Below, in pieces: positions 1 through 5,937 of a DNA stretch of 7,198 bases. The position numbers were made by a program, and so were the translations under genes. Under the pieces are notes generated by a model that saw only the letters and a list, made by a program, of their open reading frames with translations, was not told where the DNA came from and searched no databases. Positions within the stretch are counted from its first letter, which is position 1, and every line of letters begins with the position of its first letter. Source of the DNA: Calditrichota bacterium (GTDB lineage Bacteria > Zixibacteria > MSB-5A5 > GN15 > FEB-12); NCBI GenBank assembly GCA_008501655.1, contig QQUK01000138.1, positions 1 through 7,198 on the forward strand, written 5' to 3'.

Positions 1-2
1 GA

Positions 3-161
3 GTCAATATCACCAAAAACCGTCTTGGTGAAGCGGGTTAGCGAGCGTATACAGATAGTTCGACCCTGATAGATTCAAACGGTGACTTTCATGTTATCTG
101 GACCTGTCCAGCATGGCCGGAAGACCCGGCAGCTGATGGCTGGTCAGGATATTATAACCGG
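3..161 (+). pseudogene. Upstream coding part of the secreted BNR/dockerin protein, interrupted by in-frame TAG at 39-41
   Basis: Translating from base 3 gives VNITKNRLGEAG, then a TAG stop (39-41), then RAYTDSSTLIDSNGDFHVIW and onward without a break into the gene annotated from 162. Residues on both sides look like one beta-propeller blade: a VNIT strand, a GEAG-x-RAYTD turn and a DSNGDFHVIWT strand typical of sialidase/BNR-like repeats. No ATG, GTG or TTG codon lies between the stop and base 162, so this stretch has no obvious way to be started on its own. TCG (Ser) would be one base away from TAG and would fit the turn. The stop may be a true nonsense mutation or a base-call error. The gene must begin left of the window. 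Confidence 0.6.
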
Positions 162-2294
162 ATGGTTCACTGGTCAGAAAACCTTAACATTATTCGTACA
201 GTTGCTTCAGCTGAATGGTCTACTCCTTCTGTAGATACACTTATAGAATGTATCACCGGTGGATGGAATATGGCTATGTCGAAAATGCAGGTTTCCGAAT
301 GTGATGATAAAATATATGTTCTTTGGACACAGCACTTAGATCCGCCTAACGGAGTCTTTGATGATTGTGCTGCCCGTGCAGATGGTGGGAATGGTGATGC
401 TGTTGGTGCAACAAACGGTGAACTCTTTATTTCAGTTTCGACTGACTATGGATTGACCTGGGATGCACCCCGTAATATAACAAATTCATTTTCCGGAGGT
501 TGTGACCCGTCAAACGGCGGAGCAGATTGTGAATCTGATATGTGGCCGTCGATGGCAAGTCATGGTCGGCAGAATAATCCTGGCGAGGATTGGCTGAGTG
601 CGGAGATTGTCGATCCAACAGGTTCTTATGCCGGTGATTACTTTCTTGATGTTCAGTATATCAACGATAAAGATGCTGGTTCTACCGTTAAACAGGAAGG
701 TACCTGGAGGCTTAGTCCGGTCAAATGGTTCCGTATCGCTTGTATTGAACCGACACCGAGCATACCAAATTTTATTTACCCGAATTATGTCGGTTTCCCG
801 ACCTGGGCAAAACCGGGTGAATCAATAACTATACCTTTGACAATTGAAAATAATGGTAATGTTGATCTCATCTACTCAATATCGGTAGAGATGGATAACA
901 ATCCCGGAATGAACTGGCTTTCTGTTTTCGGTTTATCGGGTATGACTCCATCGGGTTTAGCGAACGTTGAAGACGGGTTAATTGGACTTGGTTCGGGAAC
1001 GACAACAATCGGTGGTTATAACGGTCGGATTATTTTTACATCGAATGCACCAAGTTCACCGGATACGTTGCCGGTTTATTTTACGGTTGCTGATACGGTG
1101 ATTGCTCCGGTCTATGATACCATAGAATCTGCTTGTTTAGCTCTCGCTGTTTCCAATACAGGTAACTACGGTAATAACGGTAGGGGTGGAGTAAATATGG
1201 ATTGGGTCTTCTCTGGCGCTGAATGTGATACAACCGGTGCTGCCGACGTATATCTTTACGACGGTTCTCCGGTAATCTCCTGGATTGACGGCGTTGATAC
1301 CGTCGCTTACTGGTCTATCTTTGGTGATGGCTGGTTGTCTTCTAATGGCTTTAAACCTGCGGGTCTTGATAGTGATGCACCCTATTCCGGTACAGGTGGT
1401 ATTGGAGCATACAACTGGTATACTTCCGGAAAATTTGTCACTCCTGACTCAACAATAGGTATGAAAAAAACCTGGATTGCTTCAACAAATGCTGGTAACT
1501 GTGACTTCATCATCCAGAAGCTATCTGTCTGGTCAGAAGATGGTACCGCAAAATCCGGTATCGCTATCGGTGAAGCAATTGACTGGGATATCCCGTCTGA
1601 TTCAGGTGCACAGAATACTGATGGTTTCTCACCTATTCCAAACTTGATCTATCAGACAGGTGCTGAATATAATGTTGATACCGTATGTCAGGATTCTGAT
1701 AACCGTCACGGTGGTGTCGCATTTTTTGAAAGTTATTTAAATGGTTCTCTAACACATACGGCACCGTTTGGTGCTTACACCGGTCGTAACGACTTATTGG
1801 TATTCCCGGCTGATAACTTTGTACCGTCAGAACTGTATGAAAACATGCAGAACTTCGGGTTTACAACTACCGGTCAGACCACCGACTTGCACACTGTTAT
1901 GACTTTCAATAACAGCTTGAGCCTTGGTGCTACCGATACAGTTGATTACTGGATCGTTCTTGCTACAGTTCAAGATGGTACAGTCGCCGACCTCCAAACA
2001 GCTATTGCTGATGGTAAAGCTTTTATCACAGCGAACAATTACTTCCCGGATGCCGGTAATTATCCTTGTCCTGCAGATTGTGTTGGAATACGAGGAAATG
2101 TTGATACAGACCCTGCAGATGCTATTGATATTGCTGATTTAGTATATTTAGTAGATTATTCTTTTAATGGTGGTCCGGCACCTGCAACTTCGGAAGCAGA
2201 TGTGGATGCATCAGGAGGTTTAGACATTGCTGATATAGTATATTTAGTAAATTATATGTTTGCAGGTGGTCCGGCACCATTACCATGTTGCTAA
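162..2294 (+). CDS. Secreted BNR/Asp-box protein with Ig/BACON-like domain and C-terminal dockerin-like repeats (5' end not resolved)
   Basis: This is the 3' part of a large extracellular protein; the substrate is unknown. Numbering from the ATG at 162, residues 1-195 look like BNR/sialidase-type propeller sequence, with one clear Asp box (STDYGLTW, 93-100). Residues 215-310 resemble a BACON/Ig-like beta sandwich: PGESITIPLTIENNGN, then NWLSV, ending in GRIIFTSNAPSSPDTLPVYF. Residues 316-630 form a Gly/Asp/Trp-rich region I do not recognise. Residues 644-705 hold two dockerin-type calcium-loop repeats (GNVDTDPADAIDIADLVYLV and ADVDASGGLDIADIVYLV), bracketed by Cys636/Cys640 and a terminal Cys-Cys. 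The ATG has no convincing ribosome site and sits mid-domain, so it is probably internal: coding signal continues upstream to base 3 across a TAG. No signal peptide is visible because the N-terminus lies outside. The downstream terminator suggests this is the last gene of its transcript. The fold calls are by eye. Confidence 0.85.
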   Translation: MVHWSENLNIIRTVASAEWSTPSVDTLIECITGGWNMAMSKMQVSECDDKIYVLWTQHLDPPNGVFDDCAARADGGNGDAVGATNGELFISVSTDYGLTWDAPRNITNSFSGGCDPSNGGADCESDMWPSMASHGRQNNPGEDWLSAEIVDPTGSYAGDYFLDVQYINDKDAGSTVKQEGTWRLSPVKWFRIACIEPTPSIPNFIYPNYVGFPTWAKPGESITIPLTIENNGNVDLIYSISVEMDNNPGMNWLSVFGLSGMTPSGLANVEDGLIGLGSGTTTIGGYNGRIIFTSNAPSSPDTLPVYFTVADTVIAPVYDTIESACLALAVSNTGNYGNNGRGGVNMDWVFSGAECDTTGAADVYLYDGSPVISWIDGVDTVAYWSIFGDGWLSSNGFKPAGLDSDAPYSGTGGIGAYNWYTSGKFVTPDSTIGMKKTWIASTNAGNCDFIIQKLSVWSEDGTAKSGIAIGEAIDWDIPSDSGAQNTDGFSPIPNLIYQTGAEYNVDTVCQDSDNRHGGVAFFESYLNGSLTHTAPFGAYTGRNDLLVFPADNFVPSELYENMQNFGFTTTGQTTDLHTVMTFNNSLSLGATDTVDYWIVLATVQDGTVADLQTAIADGKAFITANNYFPDAGNYPCPADCVGIRGNVDTDPADAIDIADLVYLVDYSFNGGPAPATSEADVDASGGLDIADIVYLVNYMFAGGPAPLPCC
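2124..2279 (+). repeat. Two 60-base direct repeats encoding the dockerin-like calcium motifs
   Basis: Copy 1 (2124-2183) and copy 2 (2220-2279) are in the same reading frame, 96 bases apart start to start. Each encodes a 20-residue unit of the form (I/L)DIAD(L/I)VYLV(D/N)Y(S/M)F(N/A)GGPAP. They share long nucleotide blocks, including the run coding for VYLV and the GGTGGTCCGGCACC end. The acidic loops preceding each copy (NVDTDPADAID and DVDASGGLD) match the spacing of dockerin EF-hand-like loops. The similarity indicates an internal tandem duplication kept at DNA level. Confidence 0.85.
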
Positions 2295-2356
2295 AAATTT
2301 CTTGAGCAAACGGAGGGGTGTTCGTTTCTACCCTTTTCCGCCATAATATATCCTTA

Positions 2357-2388
2357 AAAAGCTGTCAGAACGGAATCTGACAGCTTTT
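2357..2388. terminator. Bidirectional intrinsic terminator between convergent genes
   Basis: A perfect 13-base inverted repeat (AAAAGCTGTCAGA at 2357-2369, TCTGACAGCTTTT at 2376-2388) flanks a 6-base loop, ACGGAA. The A/T ends provide a U-tract on either strand. It sits 62 bases after the stop of the dockerin gene and 14 bases before the 3' end of the convergent ybjQ-like gene, so it can end transcription from both. A weaker interrupted hairpin (about 2311-2340) lies just upstream, without a T-tract. Confidence 0.9.
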
Positions 2389-2402
2389 ATATTTCTAAAA
2401 AA

Positions 2403-2723
2403 TTATAATCTGACAGCGGTTCCGCTTGCGGTCACCATCAGCATATTGCCGCCGCCTGAACTTATTGTTTCATAATCGAGATCAACAGCAACTACAGCAT
2501 TTGCTCCGAATTTTGTTGCTTCAGCACACATTTCAGAGATGGCAGTTTCCTTGGCTTTCCTCAGTTCCTTTTCATATGCTTCTGACCTTCCCCCGACGAT
2601 ATCCCGGATTGAGGCAAAAATATCTTTAAAAATATTGGCACCTAAAATAGCTTCACCGGAGACTAATCCATAATATTCTGAAATTGGTTTTCCCTCAATT
2701 GTAGGGGTTGTTGTTACTAACAT
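2403..2723 (-). CDS. ybjQ: YbjQ family (UPF0145) putative heavy-metal-binding domain protein
   Basis: This is a small cytosolic protein of 106 residues, almost the length of E. coli YbjQ (107). Family landmarks are all present: the N-terminal beta strand MLVTTTPTIEGKPISEYYG, the motif VSGEAILGANIFKDIFASIR (21-40) with DIVGGRSEAYEKEL following, the helix ETAISEMCAEATKFGANAVV (59-78), then AVDLDYETI and the closing strand MVTASGTAV. Family members are predicted to form oligomeric alpha/beta assemblies. The heavy-metal-binding label is a family name, and no biochemical role is certain. The ATG start is well supported by AAAGGAG placed a few bases upstream. It is a monocistronic gene facing the terminator at 2357-2388 and divergent from the signalling gene at 2854. 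Nothing appears truncated. Cys66 is the only cysteine. Confidence 0.95.
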   Translation of the reverse strand: MLVTTTPTIEGKPISEYYGLVSGEAILGANIFKDIFASIRDIVGGRSEAYEKELRKAKETAISEMCAEATKFGANAVVAVDLDYETISSGGGNMLMVTASGTAVRL

Positions 2724-2853
2724 GTAAACTCCTTTCTTTCATTAGTTTATAAATAGTATACACTGATTTTGTCCTGTTTATTCACGATTTTTTCATATAT
2801 GCCGATTTAAATATAAGAAAAGCAGGCTGAAAGAAAGTAAATAGTACAAATCA
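2724..2853. promoter_or_regulatory. AT-rich divergent promoter region
   Basis: These 130 bases separate the starts of the divergent ybjQ-like and signalling genes, so both promoters should lie here. For the minus strand, TATACT (2755-2760) is a good -10 candidate, but no recognisable -35 lies 16-19 bases upstream. For the plus strand, TATAAG (2812-2817) is a possible -10, again with a poor -35. The run TTTAAATATAAGAAAAG upstream of 2854 is strongly A-rich and lacks a Shine-Dalgarno sequence in the correct position. I see no clear operator palindrome. Confidence 0.45.
2728..2736 (-). promoter_or_regulatory. Ribosome binding site of the ybjQ-like gene
   Basis: On the minus strand the sequence GAAAGGAGT ends four bases before the ATG at 2723, with the AGGAG core five bases from it. 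This is a near-perfect Shine-Dalgarno match and fixes the start codon. Confidence 0.8.
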
Positions 2854-4416
2854 ATGAATAAAAAGTTATTAGTATATATATCAGACAATCAGTTTACCAA
2901 GTTGTTCTGGGAAACTGTTGTCGAGTTTGGGTTTGATGTTTTTCTTTCGGGTGATAAGGACGAATTGGAAGAGCAGATCAGATCGGAAAGTTATGATTAT
3001 CTGCTGATAAAATCTAAATCTTCAAAAGAATACGTAGACTTAATTGAACAATTTAAGCAAAAAAACCTATTAAGTGTTGTTCGGTTTTTCACCGCAGAAG
3101 AAGAGCTTCTGTTTGGGAATTTCGATGACGAACTTCAAATAGATTTACTTAAGGATAATTTTAATTTAGTTAAAACAATATTATCCGGTGAAGTAGCAAC
3201 CTCCAAAAAGCAACGTTCCGAGATAGCTTACCTGACAGAGCAGATCTGTCAGAGCATGTACTTATCGAAAGAAAAAACCGTAGTTGCCCTCGCAGCCGCC
3301 CATGTCCATGATCTTTCAGCATACCTGGTCAATACCGAATCACCACTTTTTCAAAAATCTGATTTTATCCGTATCACAATGGAATTTTTAAAACCGTTTA
3401 ATTATTCGCCGGTGGTACTTCAGGTGCTGAAACAGATGTATATGAAGCTTGAGGATATTCACGATAATACTTATTCGATAATCTCACAGATTGTGACGGT
3501 TGTCAGTATCTATTGCCAATGTAAATTCAAAAAGAAAAAATATCTGAACACAGAGTTTTCGATATTAAAAGAATACCTGAGCTCACAGACAAAAGCTTTT
3601 GCAGAACCGTTTATCTTAGGAAACTTACTTGAGATAGTATCGAAAGATATTGTCAAACATATAACAGAAGGGGAACGATGTACGGTTACTCTATTTGCTC
3701 AGGATGACGGTAAGTATGATGATGTTATTGAGAGTCTTGAACAGAATGGTTTTTCAGTATTCCGGACTGAGTTGTTTGAAGAACTAATTGAGTTTAAACA
3801 GACCGGTAAAATGGAGATCCTTGTTATAGCGGGAGAATCAACAGCTGTTGATACTGTTGATCTGGTTAACGATATTTTAGAAACAGGCTTAGACCTGATC
3901 ACTCTTCCTTCATACTTGATTTCAGAATCTGTTTCAGTTTACCAGCTATCAGGTCTTTATCAAAAGGGACTTGAAGATATAATCGATGTTTCTACAGAGA
4001 CTGAGACATTCATGATAAAGATGCTTCGTTCAAAACAGAGGATTCTTGAATCGCCATTACGGCAGATTAAGATTTTAAATTCCACCGGAACGTTCGGAAC
4101 TCTTTCAAGTATGAGCCTCATAGATTTACTGCAGACGATGCGGGGGAGCGGGAAGCAAAATCTGGTGAGTGTAACATCTGAAAAACATCAACTTTCCATT
4201 TACGTAGATAACGGGATTATTTTACATGCCGAATGTGATGAGAAAACCGGTGTCGAGCAGATTTATGCCGCCCTCAAATGGCAGGAAGGTGTCTGGTGTA
4301 TAGAATCAATAGCAAAAGACCAGATGCCGTCAAATGAGATTAATAAACCTATTGACATGATTCTGTTAGAAGGTTGTCATCAACTGGATGAATCAGCGAT
4401 AGGAATTCATAAGTAG
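2854..4416 (+). CDS. Signalling protein: degenerate receiver - HD-like - degenerate receiver - PATAN (DUF4388)
   Basis: This is a 520-residue cytoplasmic protein with no signal peptide or membrane segment. Residues 3-115 look like a CheY-type receiver (LLVYISDNQFTKLFWETVVE): a Thr (80) and a Lys (100) sit where the conserved switch residues occur, but the phosphoacceptor strand reads YDYLLIKSKS with no Asp. Residues 120-270 are all-helical and resemble an HD/HD-GYP domain (LSKEKTVVALAAAHVHDLSA keeps His152-Asp153), but the HHE and GYP motifs are absent. Residues 275-395 look like a second receiver fold (VTLFAQDDGKYDDVIESLEQ), where the acceptor position reads EILVIAGES. Residues 408-515 match PATAN/DUF4388: GTFGTLSSMSLIDLLQTMRG, then LSIYVDNGIILHAE and ALKWQEGVW. 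PATAN domains occur in bacterial two-component and motility-related regulators. I infer a protein-protein signalling or scaffold role, probably not an active phosphodiesterase. The ATG is followed at once by the first strand, but no Shine-Dalgarno sequence is seen. The gene ends in TAG inside the convergent neighbour. Confidence 0.8.
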   Translation: MNKKLLVYISDNQFTKLFWETVVEFGFDVFLSGDKDELEEQIRSESYDYLLIKSKSSKEYVDLIEQFKQKNLLSVVRFFTAEEELLFGNFDDELQIDLLKDNFNLVKTILSGEVATSKKQRSEIAYLTEQICQSMYLSKEKTVVALAAAHVHDLSAYLVNTESPLFQKSDFIRITMEFLKPFNYSPVVLQVLKQMYMKLEDIHDNTYSIISQIVTVVSIYCQCKFKKKKYLNTEFSILKEYLSSQTKAFAEPFILGNLLEIVSKDIVKHITEGERCTVTLFAQDDGKYDDVIESLEQNGFSVFRTELFEELIEFKQTGKMEILVIAGESTAVDTVDLVNDILETGLDLITLPSYLISESVSVYQLSGLYQKGLEDIIDVSTETETFMIKMLRSKQRILESPLRQIKILNSTGTFGTLSSMSLIDLLQTMRGSGKQNLVSVTSEKHQLSIYVDNGIILHAECDEKTGVEQIYAALKWQEGVWCIESIAKDQMPSNEINKPIDMILLEGCHQLDESAIGIHK

Positions 4417-5786
4417 TCTTCTGAAATTTGTGTGATATCAGCAAGTTTTGGTTCAAGATATTTTTTCAGTTCAATTTCATCAGTTAAGAATTCAGTTTTC
4501 TTAGATTCACTAATTTCAGATAATATTTTATTTTGAACTTCAGCTCTTTCTACCGTGACCGCGAGAGGTATCGTTGAAAATGCTATCATCGGATATAGCG
4601 GCATCCATTTGTGCGTGTAAATATCCCATATCTTTCTTTCAAGATGCCATTTTTCATGATAATCATCACAGGGACTTTTGGCGATTTCTTTAAAATTATT
4701 ATATGATAGTTTTGAGATTGCATCAGTATTCGGCTTTCTGAATTCACCGTAATGTTCGATTGTTTTTCCTAAGTCGTTATTGTAAATATCCATTAACTTT
4801 TCAAAATCGGTGCAGTCCTCAAAACAGGTATTCATGCCCATAGCAAAGAATGGAACTATAGCATGAGCAGCATCGCCTATGAGTAAGATTTTATCTTTAT
4901 AATTCCATGGAAAACAATTGAGTGCCTGGATTTTGGATGCAGCATTTGAGAAATAATCTTTTACTAAGGTAGGCATAAGCGGGATGACATTTGGATATAT
5001 TTTTTCAAAAAGTTCCACAACCTGTTCTTCCTTTTGAATATCCGTCAGGGAAAGTGGACCATCTGACGGCATAAAAAGATTACAGGTAAAGGCATTACCA
5101 ATCGAAGGAAGGCCAACCAGGATATAGTTTTCTCTTGGCCAGACATGAACAAAATCAGGATCGAGTTGATACTGACCTTCATCGTTTGGCGGTATGAGCA
5201 GCTCTCTATAGCCGTATTCAATTTTTATATATTCGGTATTGGTATGTTTTTGGATTTCCATGAAGCGTCGGATATTTGAAAAGACACCGTCAGCAGCTAT
5301 AACATGATCGAATTTTTTCCTGAAACCTGCATTTTGGGGATTACGGAATGTCAGAAACCCGGTCTCCATTTCAACTTCTTCACATTCATGCTGGAAATGA
5401 AAGGTAACTTTACCGGTAGCTTCAGCTTTGTCTATCAGTTTTTCATTAAGCTGTCTTCTATCAACAGTATTGATTGTATGTCCTTCTTTACCATACCGTT
5501 GGCTTGAGATATGCCCATCGAGATGATGTACCATCCGGCTGTGTTTGGGAATAGTTGCATCAGATACAAACGATGAAAGACTCATCTCTTGCAATGCTTT
5601 TATTCCTCTTTTCGAAATAGACATTGCAATCGTTCGATTCCCGGATACAAAATCTTTGCGCATATCCGGTCGCTTTTCGAAAACTTCAACACTGAATCCA
5701 CGGTTAGCTAATAATGTTGCAAGCATGGATCCTGTAAGACCGGCTCCGACTATACATATAGCTTTTTCATTAGCAGTTGAACTAAT
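4407..5786 (-). CDS. kmo: Kynurenine 3-monooxygenase-like FAD monooxygenase
   Basis: Known enzymes of this family hydroxylate L-kynurenine to 3-hydroxykynurenine using FAD, NADPH and O2. Numbered from an ATT start at 5786 (459 residues; bacterial KMO is about 460), the protein opens with the FAD Rossmann strand AICIVGAGLTGSMLATLLAN (9-28). It then has RMVHHLDGHISSQRYG, whose Arg84 and Tyr98 lie 14 apart like the substrate-binding Arg/Tyr of KMO. Next come DRRQLNEKL, YRELLIPPN, VHVWPRENYILVGLP, the GD motif GDAAHAIVPFF (304-314) and MGMNTCFEDC. The C-terminal WMPLYPMIAFSTIP also matches KMO. Oddly, the usual PFFGQGMN reads PFFAMGMN, so the conserved Gln is Met. The only in-frame standard start, TTG at 5870 (487 residues), falls on a -35 box and has no ribosome site, so I prefer ATT behind AAAGGAG. 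It could instead be a relative with a different aromatic substrate. No other kynurenine-pathway gene is adjacent. Its last 10 bases overlap the convergent PATAN gene. Confidence 0.8.
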   Translation of the reverse strand: MSSTANEKAICIVGAGLTGSMLATLLANRGFSVEVFEKRPDMRKDFVSGNRTIAMSISKRGIKALQEMSLSSFVSDATIPKHSRMVHHLDGHISSQRYGKEGHTINTVDRRQLNEKLIDKAEATGKVTFHFQHECEEVEMETGFLTFRNPQNAGFRKKFDHVIAADGVFSNIRRFMEIQKHTNTEYIKIEYGYRELLIPPNDEGQYQLDPDFVHVWPRENYILVGLPSIGNAFTCNLFMPSDGPLSLTDIQKEEQVVELFEKIYPNVIPLMPTLVKDYFSNAASKIQALNCFPWNYKDKILLIGDAAHAIVPFFAMGMNTCFEDCTDFEKLMDIYNNDLGKTIEHYGEFRKPNTDAISKLSYNNFKEIAKSPCDDYHEKWHLERKIWDIYTHKWMPLYPMIAFSTIPLAVTVERAEVQNKILSEISESKKTEFLTDEIELKKYLEPKLADITQISEDYL

Positions 5787-5793
5787 ACTAACA

Positions 5794-5800
5794 CTCCTTT
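5794..5800 (-). promoter_or_regulatory. Ribosome binding site that decides the start of the KMO-like gene
   Basis: AAAGGAG on the minus strand lies 7 bases before the in-frame ATT at 5786-5784. No in-frame ATG, GTG or TTG lies between this site and the FAD-binding motif. The identical AAAGGAG core is used by the ybjQ-like gene in this window. Confidence 0.6.
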
Positions 5801-5842
5801 GAATTAAATTGTCTATTTTTCCTGTTGTTTCCCTACAGATGG

Positions 5843-5870
5843 AATATATACAATAAAGGTCAGAAATCAA
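5843..5870 (-). promoter_or_regulatory. Sigma70-like promoter of the KMO-like gene
   Basis: On the minus strand TTGATT (5870-5865, 4 of 6 to TTGACA) and TATATT (5848-5843, 5 of 6 to TATAAT) are separated by 16 bases. Transcription would begin near 5836 and leave a leader of about 50 bases before the ATT start. The -35 box contains the TTG that would otherwise be the longest start codon. Confidence 0.55.
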
Positions 5871-5889
5871 AGATATTTATTTATTTTGG

Positions 5890-5927
5890 AAAATGGAGAA
5901 TCTTTGTTTGTAAAGATGCTTCATTTT
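5890..5927 (-). terminator. Imperfect hairpin, probable terminator after the HI0933-family gene
   Basis: Two 16-base arms (5890-5905 and 5912-5927) pair around a 6-base loop with only two non-Watson-Crick positions. It starts about 10 bases after the stop codon at 5938-5940 on the minus strand. The 3' arm ends in ATTTT but no long U-run follows, so it may be a weak terminator or an mRNA 3'-end stabiliser. It lies between the flavoprotein gene and the promoter of the KMO-like gene. Confidence 0.5.
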
Positions 5928-5937
5928 GAAAAAATAC

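Noticed and set aside
39..41. TAG recoded as a sense codon in this organism
   Set aside because: The PATAN gene ends in TAG at 4414-4416 at a natural protein end, and reading on would translate only the antisense of the KMO-like gene. A local mutation or error is simpler.
427..828. Small open frames inside the BNR/dockerin gene on both strands
   Set aside because: They overlap a frame with clear domain content, have no ribosome sites and give low-complexity or basic translations with no family character.
2120..2290. CRISPR-like or mobile repeat at the end of the first gene
   Set aside because: The two copies are in frame, encode the dockerin motif and are not palindromic or spaced like an array.
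2052..2294. Type IX secretion C-terminal sorting domain on the first gene
   Set aside because: The tail has dockerin calcium loops and ends in Pro-Cys-Cys; there is no C-terminal beta-sandwich signature with a terminal basic strand.
2311..2340. Second intrinsic terminator after the dockerin gene
   Set aside because: The CGGA-GGGGT / ACCC-TTTTCCG pairing needs a bulge and has no T-tract, and a perfect 13-base terminator follows just downstream.
5304..5802. Plus-strand open frames of 67-85 residues inside the KMO-like gene
   Set aside because: They are antisense shadows of conserved flavoprotein sequence, with no supporting start signals.
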